Below are positions 1-9,433 of a stretch of 64,000 nucleotides of DNA, piece after piece. The position numbers were made by a program, and so were the translations under genes. Under the pieces are notes generated by a model. That model was not told the origin of the DNA and ran no database searches. It was given only the letters and a program-made list of their open reading frames with translations. The DNA is taken from assembly GCA_037178625.1 (NCBI GenBank), contig CM074133.1, positions 1,736,001-1,800,000 on the forward strand. The letters run 5' to 3'. Source of the DNA: Skeletonema tropicum. Its lineage: Eukaryota; Bacillariophyta; Thalassiosirophyceae; Thalassiosirales; Thalassiosiraceae. Within the stretch, counting starts at the first letter, position 1; each line of letters begins with the position of its first letter.

Positions 1-100
1 TACTTCTTTCGATTCTTTTTTTTGATGTTTTCATTTTATTGGAGACACTGTTCAGTGTTTGATTTGGGACGGTCGTATGTGTACGTGACTTCCTCTTCAG

Positions 101-1030
101 TCAATCCTTCTCCTTCACGCTCTTCACCACATGTTTGTTGTACTTTTTTATATGAATTTGCATTACCTGATCAAAGAGCAGCTTAAGTGTAACATTCATG
201 GCTGTTAGATCGAGCTGAGATGCCAGCAGTGACAAAACATGATGCAACACCGCCGGCTCTAAATTGCACCGTGTCAAAATCAAAGGGTTCTCTCTTATAC
301 ATGAGAGTATCTTTCGTTTAGCTGCCGATTGATGTAAATTGTTCGCCACTCGATTAACTTTCAGATAGGTCTTGATATCTCGCAGTATTCTACCATCCTT
401 GATGAATGTGACCTTCTTTAAGATGATAGATATTATTGTGTGATTCGAGTTGTGTACACTTTTCAACGAAGCTGTGTCAAAAATGCATCGAAGCAACGCT
501 CTCGCTCCATCATCTCCGATTGGGTTCTCACTCAATACCAAGTATTGTAGCACCGTGTTTTGCATTATTGCCCCAGCAATTGCTTTTGCTCCTTCACAGC
601 CTATCCTATTGTTTTCAAGATTGAGTATCTTGAGCGTAACATTTTCTGTCAAAGATGTTGCCAGCAAACTTGCCCCAAAATCACCAATAGAATTATCTGC
701 CAAGCTAAGCTCCATCAGTGATTTGTTGAGTCTTAGGGATTGCGATATCAAGTGGACTCCATTTCTAGATATCCTGTTGTCGCAGAGATATAATTTGCGA
801 TATTGAATGTAATCTTCTAATCCATCGACTATCCGTGCAACGCCCTTGTCACCTATGTGATTCCCACCAAGGAAGATGGCGTCTATGATTTCATCCTCAT
901 TGCTGTTGTCATCATGTCGAGTATCACACAGCAACAACGCTGACTCGACGGAATCTCGGCAGGTCGAAAACGATGACGAAATCAAGGGGAGTCTCGCAGG
1001 ATGAGTTGTCGATTTACGTCGCAGCAGCAT
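101..1030 (-). CDS. RI-type leucine-rich-repeat protein
   Basis: Single-exon gene of 309 residues with an ATG start at 1030. Residues about 48-190 hold five consecutive repeats of about 28 residues of the ribonuclease-inhibitor type, for example LMELSLADNSIGDFGASLLA and LKILNLENNRIGCEGAKAIA. The remaining third is helical, with a basic, Asn-rich segment (NHTIISIILKK, NRVANNLHQSAAKRKIL) of the kind that follows LRRs in many diatom proteins. There is no signal peptide or membrane segment, so it is probably intracellular. Such LRR proteins usually bind other proteins; no partner or enzyme activity can be inferred. It points away from the small zinc-ribbon gene to its right. No splice sites are needed to explain the frame. 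Confidence 0.8.
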   Translation of the reverse strand: MLLRRKSTTHPARLPLISSSFSTCRDSVESALLLCDTRHDDNSNEDEIIDAIFLGGNHIGDKGVARIVDGLEDYIQYRKLYLCDNRISRNGVHLISQSLRLNKSLMELSLADNSIGDFGASLLATSLTENVTLKILNLENNRIGCEGAKAIAGAIMQNTVLQYLVLSENPIGDDGARALLRCIFDTASLKSVHNSNHTIISIILKKVTFIKDGRILRDIKTYLKVNRVANNLHQSAAKRKILSCIRENPLILTRCNLEPAVLHHVLSLLASQLDLTAMNVTLKLLFDQVMQIHIKKYNKHVVKSVKEKD

Positions 1031-1503
1031 TAGGGAGGGGCAAGAGAAAGCGGACGCTGTCCGCGAGCTAACACCTATTACTACTTTCTGTTTCTACCAA
1101 AGCCAAGCCAAACCCAACAACCTTGTTCGTAGTGCATGGGAAATGATGACAAGACATTATTAGTTAGTTTTAAACTATTTAACCTATGAACCATAAAAGG
1201 AAAGGAGGTACTTCATAGGTCATAGGGAGGAGGATATGAATAAGTGAAGAGATAGGCGGGCGGAGGAAATCTGAAATCTTGGTACGTACGTAAAGTATCT
1301 TACTAGTACGTTCGCGCAGAGCGAGTTCGCTCGGAGTTCTCATTCATCATCCATCTCATAGCAATGAACAATGAAAGAGGCATGAAATAATGAGAAATGA
1401 GAATGCTGTTCCAATCTACTCTTGTCATAAAATACTGGAATAAACCTCTAAACTGAATGAAAGAACAACTTGATTGTAGACGAAGCATCCACAGACAAAA
1501 AGA
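1031..1503. other. Intergenic region between divergent genes
   Basis: About 470 bases separating two divergent starts at 1030 and 1504. The short reading frames seen here have no family-like sequence. It probably holds the promoters of both neighbours, but I see no clear TATA or CRE element. Confidence 0.5.
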
Positions 1504-1716
1504 ATGAATTTTTTGCATCTACCGCAACGACACAAAAGAGAGAAAGCCGGTGAGAATGATCATCCAGAGAAATGTCCTAAATGTGGTAGGCAGTTGATGG
1601 AACGCAAGGGCCTATTTCGACGACTGACCCCAATCTCAAATGCATTTGTAGTCTACGGAAACTGCCTTGCTTGTCACTCGGACGAAGAAACCGTCGACGA
1701 CGAAGATCGTGGTTAG
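1504..1716 (+). CDS. Small zinc-ribbon protein (70 aa)
   Basis: ATG at 1504 opens a 70-residue frame. It contains CPKCGRQLMERKGLFRRLTP followed by a second pair in GNCLACH. Two CxxC pairs spaced by about 26 residues form a zinc-ribbon-like knuckle. The pattern CPxCG...GLFxxxxPI...GxCLxC resembles a short domain seen beside other modules in many heterokont proteins, so this could be a stand-alone copy or one exon of a larger gene. The frame ends in acidic residues at a TAG. GTTAGT at the very end could be read as a weak donor, but I find no convincing downstream exon. The function is unknown; the domain call rests on the cysteine pattern only. Confidence 0.5.
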   Translation: MNFLHLPQRHKREKAGENDHPEKCPKCGRQLMERKGLFRRLTPISNAFVVYGNCLACHSDEETVDDEDRG

Positions 1717-1973
1717 TATCGTAGTTGTAACGAAGAGATTACCAATTCTTCTCTAAATAACAAACTAACACCAGATGTACTTGTTGCTACCATAAACTAT
1801 CAACTGTATTCATTTTGCCAGACCATGATTGTTATTATAAAGATCCATTGAACTACGCTATAATGAGAGTGCAATTGAGAAAGTGAAGTGGAATAGACAA
1901 GGTAGTCATCTAAGATAAAACTACTTTTCCAATTTCTTTACAGAGTTTACAAAACATTTTGCTCCAGACCATG

Positions 1974-3812
1974 TTAAGAGCTCTTCGGCTGGCAAGAAGA
2001 AGCTGTCATACCACTAATGCAACAATGCGTACAGCAATCACAAGTGATGCTCGAGCAATCGGCATAAAACGTAGACAAAGATTTCTCATGACGGAGGAGT
2101 GAGCGGTTCTCACGATGGCAAAAGTTATTCATTCCTCCCGTGAACCCATTTCCACTCAACCACAGAGATGACAATGACCCCAGGCGATTTACTTCGGGAG
2201 GTATTTCGCCGGTAAAATTGTTACCCATGAGGTTCAATGACTTCAAGAAAGACAAGTTGCCTAAACTAGACGGGAGACTCCCTATCAATTCATTATCCGC
2301 AGCATTGAATGATCTCATGTTCCGTAAATCTCCTATGCTGTCAGGCAGTCGCCCTCCGATAAAGTTGTTGGAAATGTCGAGTTCCATCAAAGATGTCAAA
2401 GCCTTAAATTCTCTTGGAATTGGACCCGACAAATTGTTCTTCGGGAGCAGAATTTTCTGAATGCGAGAGCTTTCGTCGCACGTGATACCCATACCATTAC
2501 CATTCTTGGTACATTTCCATTCACACTCGTTTTTGGCAGTTACAAAGCCGCAATCGTCATCCCACCCCCCGCCACTATCATCAGCCACCCCTTCCCCAGC
2601 AGTGGTGTAGTAAAACACTGCCATGACATACCGCTGTACAAGAAGTTTTCTTATGGCCCATTCAGACAAATTAAATCGCTCACTGCCTTCTCGCGCACTC
2701 GCGTGCAACCATCGGATTGCTTTGTACTGAGGTGTCCCTGGGACTCTGTGATCATCTGTGCCAATTTTTTCTAGAAAGTCCTGCAGCAACACTTCAACAT
2801 AACTAGCATCATTAACATTGTCACCGAGAGAATCTTTCTCATCGGTGATTGCTCCATTTGCTCTATTCTTGAAGCGTCCGTTAACGGCGACAACTGCCCC
2901 CCCAAGCACAAAAGCAACGGCAGCAATCATCCACATTGCCCCGCAGACAAAGCGCTTGGATCTTCTCTTAGGAAGTAGCCTGCACCTTTTGTCCTCTTCT
3001 TCTCCAGAAGACGAGTCCCGATTTTGAAGTCGATCGTCTTCATCTTCCCTCCCATCCGAGGTGGCCAGAGCGACTTCCTGCCGGATCAAAATTACGTGAT
3101 TGTAATCGATATTGTTCGCTTCATCCAAGAGTACATGCTCTCCTTCCTCTTCAATACTATTTTGGTCTCCCTCTTCTTCTTCGTCATTTTCTTCGAAGGA
3201 AGCGTCGACTACTTGAGCTATTGGAAAGCTGCCTTGCGTTAGTTGTATTGAAGGGACTGGCTGCTCTTGTCTGGTTTGGGCGGGGTGGTCGTAGTCATCA
3301 CTTCCCGCCGCTCCGATCAGTTCCACTTCTGCATCAAACAGCAATTCTTCACCGACTTGGTGTTCTTGAGGGAGAACTTGCTGCTGCGGATCCTGTGAAC
3401 ATAGAGAGTTTTCCTCGCCACCGCCATCATTAATTATGATTGGCGGTAGGTCTGATAATGCGTCGGCAGCAGCAGCAGCATCTGCTTCCTCTTGTTGTGG
3501 CCGTAGTTCTGTATGTTCAGGGGGTATTCCCTCAGTGCCCCCAGCGCTCACCTCGCCCCCAGCAGTAGCCCTGTCGGCATCTTGAGGCTGCGGCGAAGTA
3601 TCATGAGATGGAACACCTCCACTCTCTTCAGGCGCAACCGCTATGCCCTGCGCCACCAACTCGGGCATAGGTGGCAATGGTGGCGCGCAGTCCTCCCCGG
3701 CGCTGGCAGCTGCGCCGTCGTTGTTAATATGTGTGATTTGCACAACCCCCGGCCGCGTCGCACGTTGATTGTTCGAAGATTTGCCACCTAGTGCTTCTTT
3801 GATGTTCTCCAT
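1974..3812 (-). CDS. Type II membrane leucine-rich-repeat protein
   Basis: The open frame continues upstream to a GTG, but the first ATG is at 3812 (MENIKEALGGKS), giving 612 residues. Residues 1 to about 280 are a long acidic, Gln/Glu-rich low-complexity cytoplasmic tail. A single hydrophobic helix (CGAMWMIAAVAFVLGGAVVA, about 285-308) follows a basic stretch KRRSKR, which predicts a type II orientation with the C-terminus outside. The outer part has a cysteine-containing cap (DDCGFVTAKNECEWKC...ITCDE) and about four plant-type repeats of the form LxxLxLxxNxxxGxIPxxxxxL. It closes with a Cys-rich tail. Proteins of this layout form a large family in diatoms and lack a kinase domain; they may be cell-surface recognition or adhesion proteins, but that is inference. 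Confidence 0.8.
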   Translation of the reverse strand: MENIKEALGGKSSNNQRATRPGVVQITHINNDGAAASAGEDCAPPLPPMPELVAQGIAVAPEESGGVPSHDTSPQPQDADRATAGGEVSAGGTEGIPPEHTELRPQQEEADAAAAADALSDLPPIIINDGGGEENSLCSQDPQQQVLPQEHQVGEELLFDAEVELIGAAGSDDYDHPAQTRQEQPVPSIQLTQGSFPIAQVVDASFEENDEEEEGDQNSIEEEGEHVLLDEANNIDYNHVILIRQEVALATSDGREDEDDRLQNRDSSSGEEEDKRCRLLPKRRSKRFVCGAMWMIAAVAFVLGGAVVAVNGRFKNRANGAITDEKDSLGDNVNDASYVEVLLQDFLEKIGTDDHRVPGTPQYKAIRWLHASAREGSERFNLSEWAIRKLLVQRYVMAVFYYTTAGEGVADDSGGGWDDDCGFVTAKNECEWKCTKNGNGMGITCDESSRIQKILLPKNNLSGPIPREFKALTSLMELDISNNFIGGRLPDSIGDLRNMRSFNAADNELIGSLPSSLGNLSFLKSLNLMGNNFTGEIPPEVNRLGSLSSLWLSGNGFTGGMNNFCHRENRSLLRHEKSLSTFYADCSSITCDCCTHCCISGMTASSCQPKSS

Positions 3813-4816
3813 CGCTTTTATCTTGTGATGGTGAGAAATTGGCCACTGCTTGGATGGCTGAAAAGAGACCGCAATGAATATTATCTTTAGGCAAGGCAGC
3901 AGGTGGTGAGGAGTGATAGACGGGGCCACAATTCAGGCGCACTCGAAGCTGTTGGAATCTCGCTCGGTCGCAGTGTTAATTAATATAGCTATCTGTCCAG
4001 CAACCATCCAGCACAAGAAGTAGCCTAAGTGAAGTACAGCACTTCCCTTCTTCGGCACGATGCTCGCTAGCCCGTACAATGTACAATAGTCCGTCGGTCT
4101 CTAAGTAGTACTTATGTAGTCGTAGATAGTGCTTGTGACTGTGCGATTGTCGTAGGTACTTGAGTAACAGACAACCTGTACTTACCATACTCCTCCTACT
4201 TATTATTCATTTGCAGAATGAAGAACTAGTACTTATAACTGTTGACGATGATGTGGTGGAGGTGCAAACGCAGACGGTACCAATTTACTTGCTTTTAGAC
4301 TTTCCCTTCGACAGTTCGAGAACCGCATATATGTCTCAAACTCAAGTATCTACCAATTTTTAATAGGCCTCTGGATAATGCAGTGCCGCATCTGGATGTT
4401 TCTTTTTCGATACCACTCCTACTAATTGCAATTGAACAGAGGACCTAATACTCCTACATTCCTACTCCAATCTAGAGGGGTCAAAAAAGGTGATTATTGT
4501 CCCGAGTCCCGACATTTGGCGATGCACACGTGACGGGCCGCTAATTTCTTCCCGCATTTTTATGCCATGCGAGAACCACCGCAAAGAATTCGAGCCGACC
4601 CCCGCCCCCCCCCCCCTGCGACATCCCCTCCATCCAGCAATGGAGGTGCCCTGCCGCTGCCCGCCCTGCCTTTGTCTTTGCATTGCTGCTGCCTTCGCGC
4701 TCCATCATAAATAAAGAGACAGCAGCTCTAATTTTCTACCGAAGCTTGGATTAAATGGTCCACTAAGAAGTAGTATCCAATTGATCCAATGTGACGTGCT
4801 ATTGCACGATGCACAC
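3813..4816. promoter_or_regulatory. Divergent intergenic region with poly-C tract
   Basis: About 1 kb between the divergent LRR membrane protein and the protease gene. It carries a near-pure run of C around 4601-4617, an AT-rich TATA-like stretch (ATAAATAAA near 4707) about 110 bases before the protease ATG, and one TGACGT half-CRE at 4792-4797. I see no coding potential; the short frames lack homology-like sequence. Confidence 0.4.
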
Positions 4817-6658
4817 ATGATGATACTCCGTCGATTCCGTAATCGAATTTTGTTGTTCCCGCTGCTATTACTGTTCATAGATCAATTTTTATTGGCAAGT
4901 GTCGCCCATCGTCAATATGCACTGGCGGCGCCGCATCATCAACAACAAGTAACGGCAGCTCGAGCCCTACATCATGAAATGCAACAGCTGCGGGGTGGCG
5001 GCAGAACATCGCGTCGTATATCATCAACATCATCACATAATAATCAAATACATAAATCATCGGTGCAAACGAAAATTATCGGTGGTTCATCTCCGCCACA
5101 AGGCCGTTTCCCTTATATTGCATCTTTAACGTACTTCGGATCTCATCTATGTGGGGGCTCACTTATCGCGCCAGATGTCATTCTAACTGCAGCACATTGC
5201 GCAGGCTATGCATCTGAGGTAGATTTGGGTCGGTATGATCGCAGCCTCCCCTTTTTGGAAGGAGTGCACGAACGTATTAGTGTCGCGCTTGAAGTTAAAC
5301 ATCCACAATACGACGCTCAATCAGTTGATAATGATTTTATGCTGGTCAAGCTGCTTGAGCCAAGCTTGTTACATCCAGTAATAACGTTGAACGCCAACCC
5401 CAACACTCCTTCTGAAGAGGGAGAAGAATTAACTGTGGCGGGGTGGGGAGATACGAATCCTGATGTGGACGTGCACACGCCTAGTTTTCAATTGCTACAG
5501 GTACAATTAGAATTTGTACCGAATGATGTTTGTATGGAAGCAGCTGGATACATCGAAAGTGGCGATTACGTTTCATATCAAGGCTTGCTCACTGAAAATA
5601 TGATGTGTGCAATGGACAGAGATGGTTTGGAGGTAGTCGATGAAGACACATGTCAAGGCGATTCGGGATCACCGATGATAATCTCTGGAACAGGTAGCGA
5701 GTCTGGAGAAGATGACATCCAGGTAGGTGTTGTTAGCTGGGGCATCGGTTGTGTTTCAGAGACATTCCCTGGAGTGTATTCAAGAGTTAGTTCACAGTAT
5801 GAATGGATTCGAATGGTAGTGTGCCAGCACAGCCTGTCGCCTCCAGCCAGTTTCAATTGCGACGATCTCGATGCAAATTCCATGGCAGCTCAATTCAATC
5901 CAGTTAGTGTCGAAGACGAAGACCAGTACAAGTCCTTCGTGACGTTGGAGGTATCGTTAGATGCACAGCCTCAGGATTTCTCATGGGCAGTGACCAATTT
6001 AGAGACCGGGAAAGTTATCTCTTCAATTCCACCAATGTTTTACCATGGCTATGCCAATCATACCTTCCATCACAAAGTAAGAGTTCAGCCTGATCAGTTC
6101 TTTAAAATCAGTTTGCGTGACGAGAGTGGGGATGGATCGAAAGGTTACGCCGCCATTTATCGGGGTGGTGCTCCAATCTTATCAAATCTCATCATGTATG
6201 ATAATGTATTTCACGGAGACGCTGTAAAAGGTTTGACTACAAAGGATCACGCTTTTTACGTTGGCACAGAGCCACCAAACTACGTAAGCTTGGTAATCAA
6301 ATTTGACAAGTTTCCTTCAGACACTTGGTGGAAATTTGAGAGCATTACAGATGGAGTTATCCTTGGCCAACGACCCCCGAAGTTTTACAACGAGCCCTTT
6401 GAGCTGTTGTCAATCGTGGAAAAGATTCCAATTTTTGCGCCTATCACAGAGCGAACGTATCAATTTACAATTGGTGATGAATATCCTTGCGAGGACAATC
6501 CCAATAACGTGTGTGGAGATGGGATTTGCTGCAATTATGGTGAAGGTTCTTTCAAACTTTACGCTGGTGATGTCGAAGCTGGAATCTTGTTGGCTAGCGG
6601 TGGAGAGTTCATGCTGAGCGAGTCTGTGCTCATTACTCCACCTACATCCTCGTCGTAG
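4817..6658 (+). CDS. Secreted trypsin-like serine protease with C-terminal heterokont module
   Basis: The first in-frame ATG is at 4817, giving 613 residues; upstream in-frame codons start with TTG only. The basic N-terminus followed by LLFPLLLLFIDQFLLASV is a signal peptide. After a linker, KIIGGSSPPQGRFPYIASL is the zymogen activation site and first strand of an S1 (chymotrypsin-clan) peptidase. The triad is His in LTAAHC (about 126), Asp in DNDFML (about 173) and Ser in GDSGSP (about 283). Asp six residues before the Ser (EDTCQGDS) predicts cleavage after Lys/Arg. Residues 365-613 are not protease: they appear to be two related beta-sandwich stretches, the last with CGDGICCNYGEGSFKLYAG, a motif common in secreted heterokont proteins. 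Its role may be targeting or substrate binding. The stop lies 110 bp from the convergent LRRC57-like gene. Confidence 0.9.
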   Translation: MMILRRFRNRILLFPLLLLFIDQFLLASVAHRQYALAAPHHQQQVTAARALHHEMQQLRGGGRTSRRISSTSSHNNQIHKSSVQTKIIGGSSPPQGRFPYIASLTYFGSHLCGGSLIAPDVILTAAHCAGYASEVDLGRYDRSLPFLEGVHERISVALEVKHPQYDAQSVDNDFMLVKLLEPSLLHPVITLNANPNTPSEEGEELTVAGWGDTNPDVDVHTPSFQLLQVQLEFVPNDVCMEAAGYIESGDYVSYQGLLTENMMCAMDRDGLEVVDEDTCQGDSGSPMIISGTGSESGEDDIQVGVVSWGIGCVSETFPGVYSRVSSQYEWIRMVVCQHSLSPPASFNCDDLDANSMAAQFNPVSVEDEDQYKSFVTLEVSLDAQPQDFSWAVTNLETGKVISSIPPMFYHGYANHTFHHKVRVQPDQFFKISLRDESGDGSKGYAAIYRGGAPILSNLIMYDNVFHGDAVKGLTTKDHAFYVGTEPPNYVSLVIKFDKFPSDTWWKFESITDGVILGQRPPKFYNEPFELLSIVEKIPIFAPITERTYQFTIGDEYPCEDNPNNVCGDGICCNYGEGSFKLYAGDVEAGILLASGGEFMLSESVLITPPTSSS

Positions 6659-6767
6659 CAAAAAAGCAAAAACACCAAACATGTAATTTAATTTTCAATG
6701 ACAACTCCACTTTAACGCCATGTGACAACAAGAACCAAATACACGTATACATACAAGAACTTCAGAA

Positions 6768-7771
6768 TCACTCTAGGCCACATACACTCATGTTCACCAA
6801 TGCACCACCAGTTAGAGCTGTAGTTTTCTTCTTCTTCCTTCTCTCCAAGAATGCATCAAAACCTTCAAACTCATTCAATTGAGTGTTAGTCATGGGATTG
6901 CCATGTAGATTCAAATCGATCAAGAGTGTATCCTCGAAAACTGAAGCTGGTATAGGTTGCGGATTAACGTCCGTAAAGTTGGTTGATTTCACTTGAATAT
7001 AATTATTTCTGAGCGAGAGCGCCTTCAGCTTTTTCACATGTCCTAATTCCTTAGGTATGGAGACAATGACATTGTTATCAAGAATTAGCTCCGTAAGTGC
7101 AACCAAGTTCGAAATCTCTGCAGGAATTGATGCCAGATTATTTGATGCAAGGTCTAACTTTTCGAGCAGCCGAAGATTACGATCTACAATTTGTGTTGGT
7201 ACCGAAGAAAGTGAATTGTGATGAATCTTCAGTGTTTTAATCTTTTGGGGCAAAGATGGGAAGGATTGATTCGCAGGATCTTCCAGCCGATTCTTCCCGA
7301 GTGAAAGAGATTGTAGCTTGGCTAACTTCGAGATAGACGTTAAGGCACTGCTCTGCAATGAGTTGTCATCACAATTGAGTGTTTTCAACTCTGTTAATTG
7401 TCCAATCTTTCCAAGTCGCTGCAGCTTATTCTTTGAAATATCAAGTGTGCGTAAGGACGTCAAATGAAAGACCTCTGCGGGTATCTCCTCTAATTTATGC
7501 TCGGTTAGAGACAGAATGTTTGTCTTCTTCGCATTTTCAATTTTCTACGATGGCATGAGATCAAGGTGCATTGATAGAGGAAAGTGTGGGCAGATACATA
7601 GATGCATTGTCAGAAGATTAAGGTGCTGATAATAATTAATGTGCAATCGCAAGACAAAAGAGTCAACCGAATCACAGTTCCAGTTGCACATCACAGAGGA
7701 CTGCGTGCTGCCGCACTTGCCTGAGATACTACTTTCTTCCCAGTCTTATTCTTCGGCTGTGCATTTCCCAT
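6768..7771 (-). CDS. LRRC57-like leucine-rich-repeat protein, probably N-myristoylated
   Basis: Two exons. Exon 1 (7771-7721) encodes only 17 residues, MGNAQPKNKTGKKVVSQ. Exon 2 (7544-6768) continues in frame with KIENAKKTNILSLTEHKLEE. The intron would be 176 bp with a GC-AG border (CAG|GCAAGT ... CGTAG). The total is 275 residues against about 240 for animal LRRC57. It matches LRRC57 in three ways: the MGN start, which is an N-myristoylation signal; the short-repeat LRR array (8-9 repeats, LxxLxxLxLxxNxLxxIP); and the tail NEFEGFDAFLERRKKKKT, equivalent to the LEGYDKYMER tail of that family. The protein is likely membrane-anchored and intracellular; its molecular role is unknown even in animals. 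It is divergent from the deformylase gene and convergent with the protease gene. Confidence 0.75.
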
Positions 7772-8133
7772 CGTTGATGTTAGAGGTATGTAATCCAAAG
7801 CTCGCTACTGTCGGTTGTATTTGTATGTCGATCGCTCGGAAGATCAAAATCGTCTCATGACATCATTTTGGATTTGCTGTAAGTAGGAAGATGAAGATGA
7901 TAAATAAAAGGAGCTCCTAATAAGAAAATAAACATAAGAAGCCCTATATAAAAACTTTCTCCCCATGATCATGATCCAGATCCACGAGAGTGACAGGTGA
8001 CAGGCAGCGCTGCGTATATGCAAGCAGCATGCTGCAGCGCAGCAGCATCTCATCAGCATGCAGACAGAGCCCACTCACTACTACCACCATCACAAGACAA
8101 GAGGCAACGAAGGTACCACGCGGCAGATCAACA
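7772..8133. promoter_or_regulatory. Divergent promoter region
   Basis: 362 bases between the LRRC57-like start (minus) and the probable start of the deformylase gene (plus). The sequence is Ala/Gly/CAGC-rich near 8010-8060. The deformylase frame stays open upstream to 7990, so the start there is not certain. No known element is recognised. Confidence 0.35.
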
Positions 8134-9340
8134 ATGGCTGCTGCTATTCTTCTTGGTGCACAGAGACTCGCCCTGGCACTCCCTTCCAAAGCGTCATCGG
8201 GCCTTCTCTGTCGACGATTTGCCAATGCAATAACCACAACGAAGGAGGCGCGACTCTTGCTGGCAGGTCCCGATGCCAGCGGAATAGTTGCATCGTTCTC
8301 TCATTTGCTATTCAGCCGTGGATGCGGCATTGTAGATTGTACCAGCGAATCGTCAGAGATCGATGCCAGAGTTGACAAGCACAGCCAGCACAGTAGACGC
8401 ATGTTCTTTCAGCGCATATTGTTCGATTATTCAAATGTTTCTGTGGAGAGGAATGTAATTGAAGATGAGATAAATGACTTGTGCGTTAGGTTTGGAATGA
8501 AGAGTCAACTGGTAAGGATACGCAATGCAATCTCTTTTCAATTCATATCTACCAGATTGTGCAGATGATTTCTAACCAGGCAATAAACATGGCACGTCAT
8601 GTTGTATTTGAACACTTAAAATCGAAAAAAGTCATGGGGAGACAAACGCCGGAGAATTTCAATTTTCGTGTCCAAATATGATCATTGTCTTTGGGAACTC
8701 CTGCTACGTCAACGAGCAGGAGAGTTGGACTGTGACGTAGCAATGATTATCTCAAATCATGAAAAGTTGCGACATGTAGCTGACACATTTGATATACCTT
8801 ATCGAGTCTTTCCTATAACGAAGGAGAACAAATTGGAGCAAGAAGAAAAGCAAATATCCTTGATGGAGCAATACAATGTCGATCTGCTGGTGTTGGCACG
8901 GTACATGCAAGTTCTATCTCCCTCATTCTGCTCCAGATTTCAAAATCAGATCATCAATATCCACCACTCATTTTTACCTGCTTTTCGAGGAGGCTCACCA
9001 TATCATAAAGCGCATGAAAGAGGAGTCAAGTTAGTTGGAGCTACAGCGCACTATGCTACTACTGAACTCGACGAAGGGCCGATCATAGATCAAGACATTA
9101 TGCGTGTGTAAGTACTCTTCCTTTTATCCTGTTCATCAATATGCACAACAGTATTTGTTCTAATGAAGTTTGCCATCATGATGCTGACTGTTCAATCGAA
9201 GTTCCCACCGCGATGATGTCAAAGACTTGATCAGAAAGGGAAGGACTCTCGAGAAAACTGTTCTAACAAATGCTGTAAAGGCTCATCTTGACGATAGAAT
9301 CATTACTCACCATAGCAAGTGTATCGTATTCGCTGAATGA
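8134..9340 (+). CDS. purU: Formyltetrahydrofolate deformylase (PurU), probably mitochondrial
   Basis: Three exons: 8134-8511, 8632-9107 and 9202-9340, giving 330 residues. Donors are CTG|GTAAGG and CGTGT|GTAAGT; acceptors are AAAAAG|TCA and CGAAG|T. Joined, they read across the family motifs: FGMKSQL-SWGDKRRRISIFVSKYDHCLWELLLR and DQDIMRV-SHRDDVKDLIRKGR. The N-terminal MAAAILLGAQRLALALPSK is a plausible mitochondrial transit peptide. An ACT domain follows (residues about 38-120). The formyl-hydrolase domain comes next, with NIHHSFLPAFRG, GATAHYAT and LDEGPIIDQD; these supply the Asn-His-Asp active-site set. The enzyme hydrolyses 10-formyl-THF to THF and formate, linked to photorespiratory one-carbon balance in plants. 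An upstream in-frame start at 7990 is possible but weaker. The stop is 93 bp from the convergent neighbour. Confidence 0.9.
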
Positions 9341-9433
9341 GCAGATTTTGATTATCAATAAGATAAACGTGTATGATAGATGTTTATATATTTAATATGG
9401 ATTGTATGCTATAGCACGTCTGAACCAAGAGGC

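Noticed and set aside
3813..3929. Longer N-terminus of the LRR membrane protein
   Set aside because: The extended frame starts at a GTG; the first ATG is at 3812 and the protein layout is complete from there.
7990..8133. Upstream start for the deformylase
   Set aside because: The frame is open, but MAAAILLGAQRLALALPSK at 8134 makes a typical transit peptide; the upstream part is Ser/Thr-rich and looks like 5' UTR.
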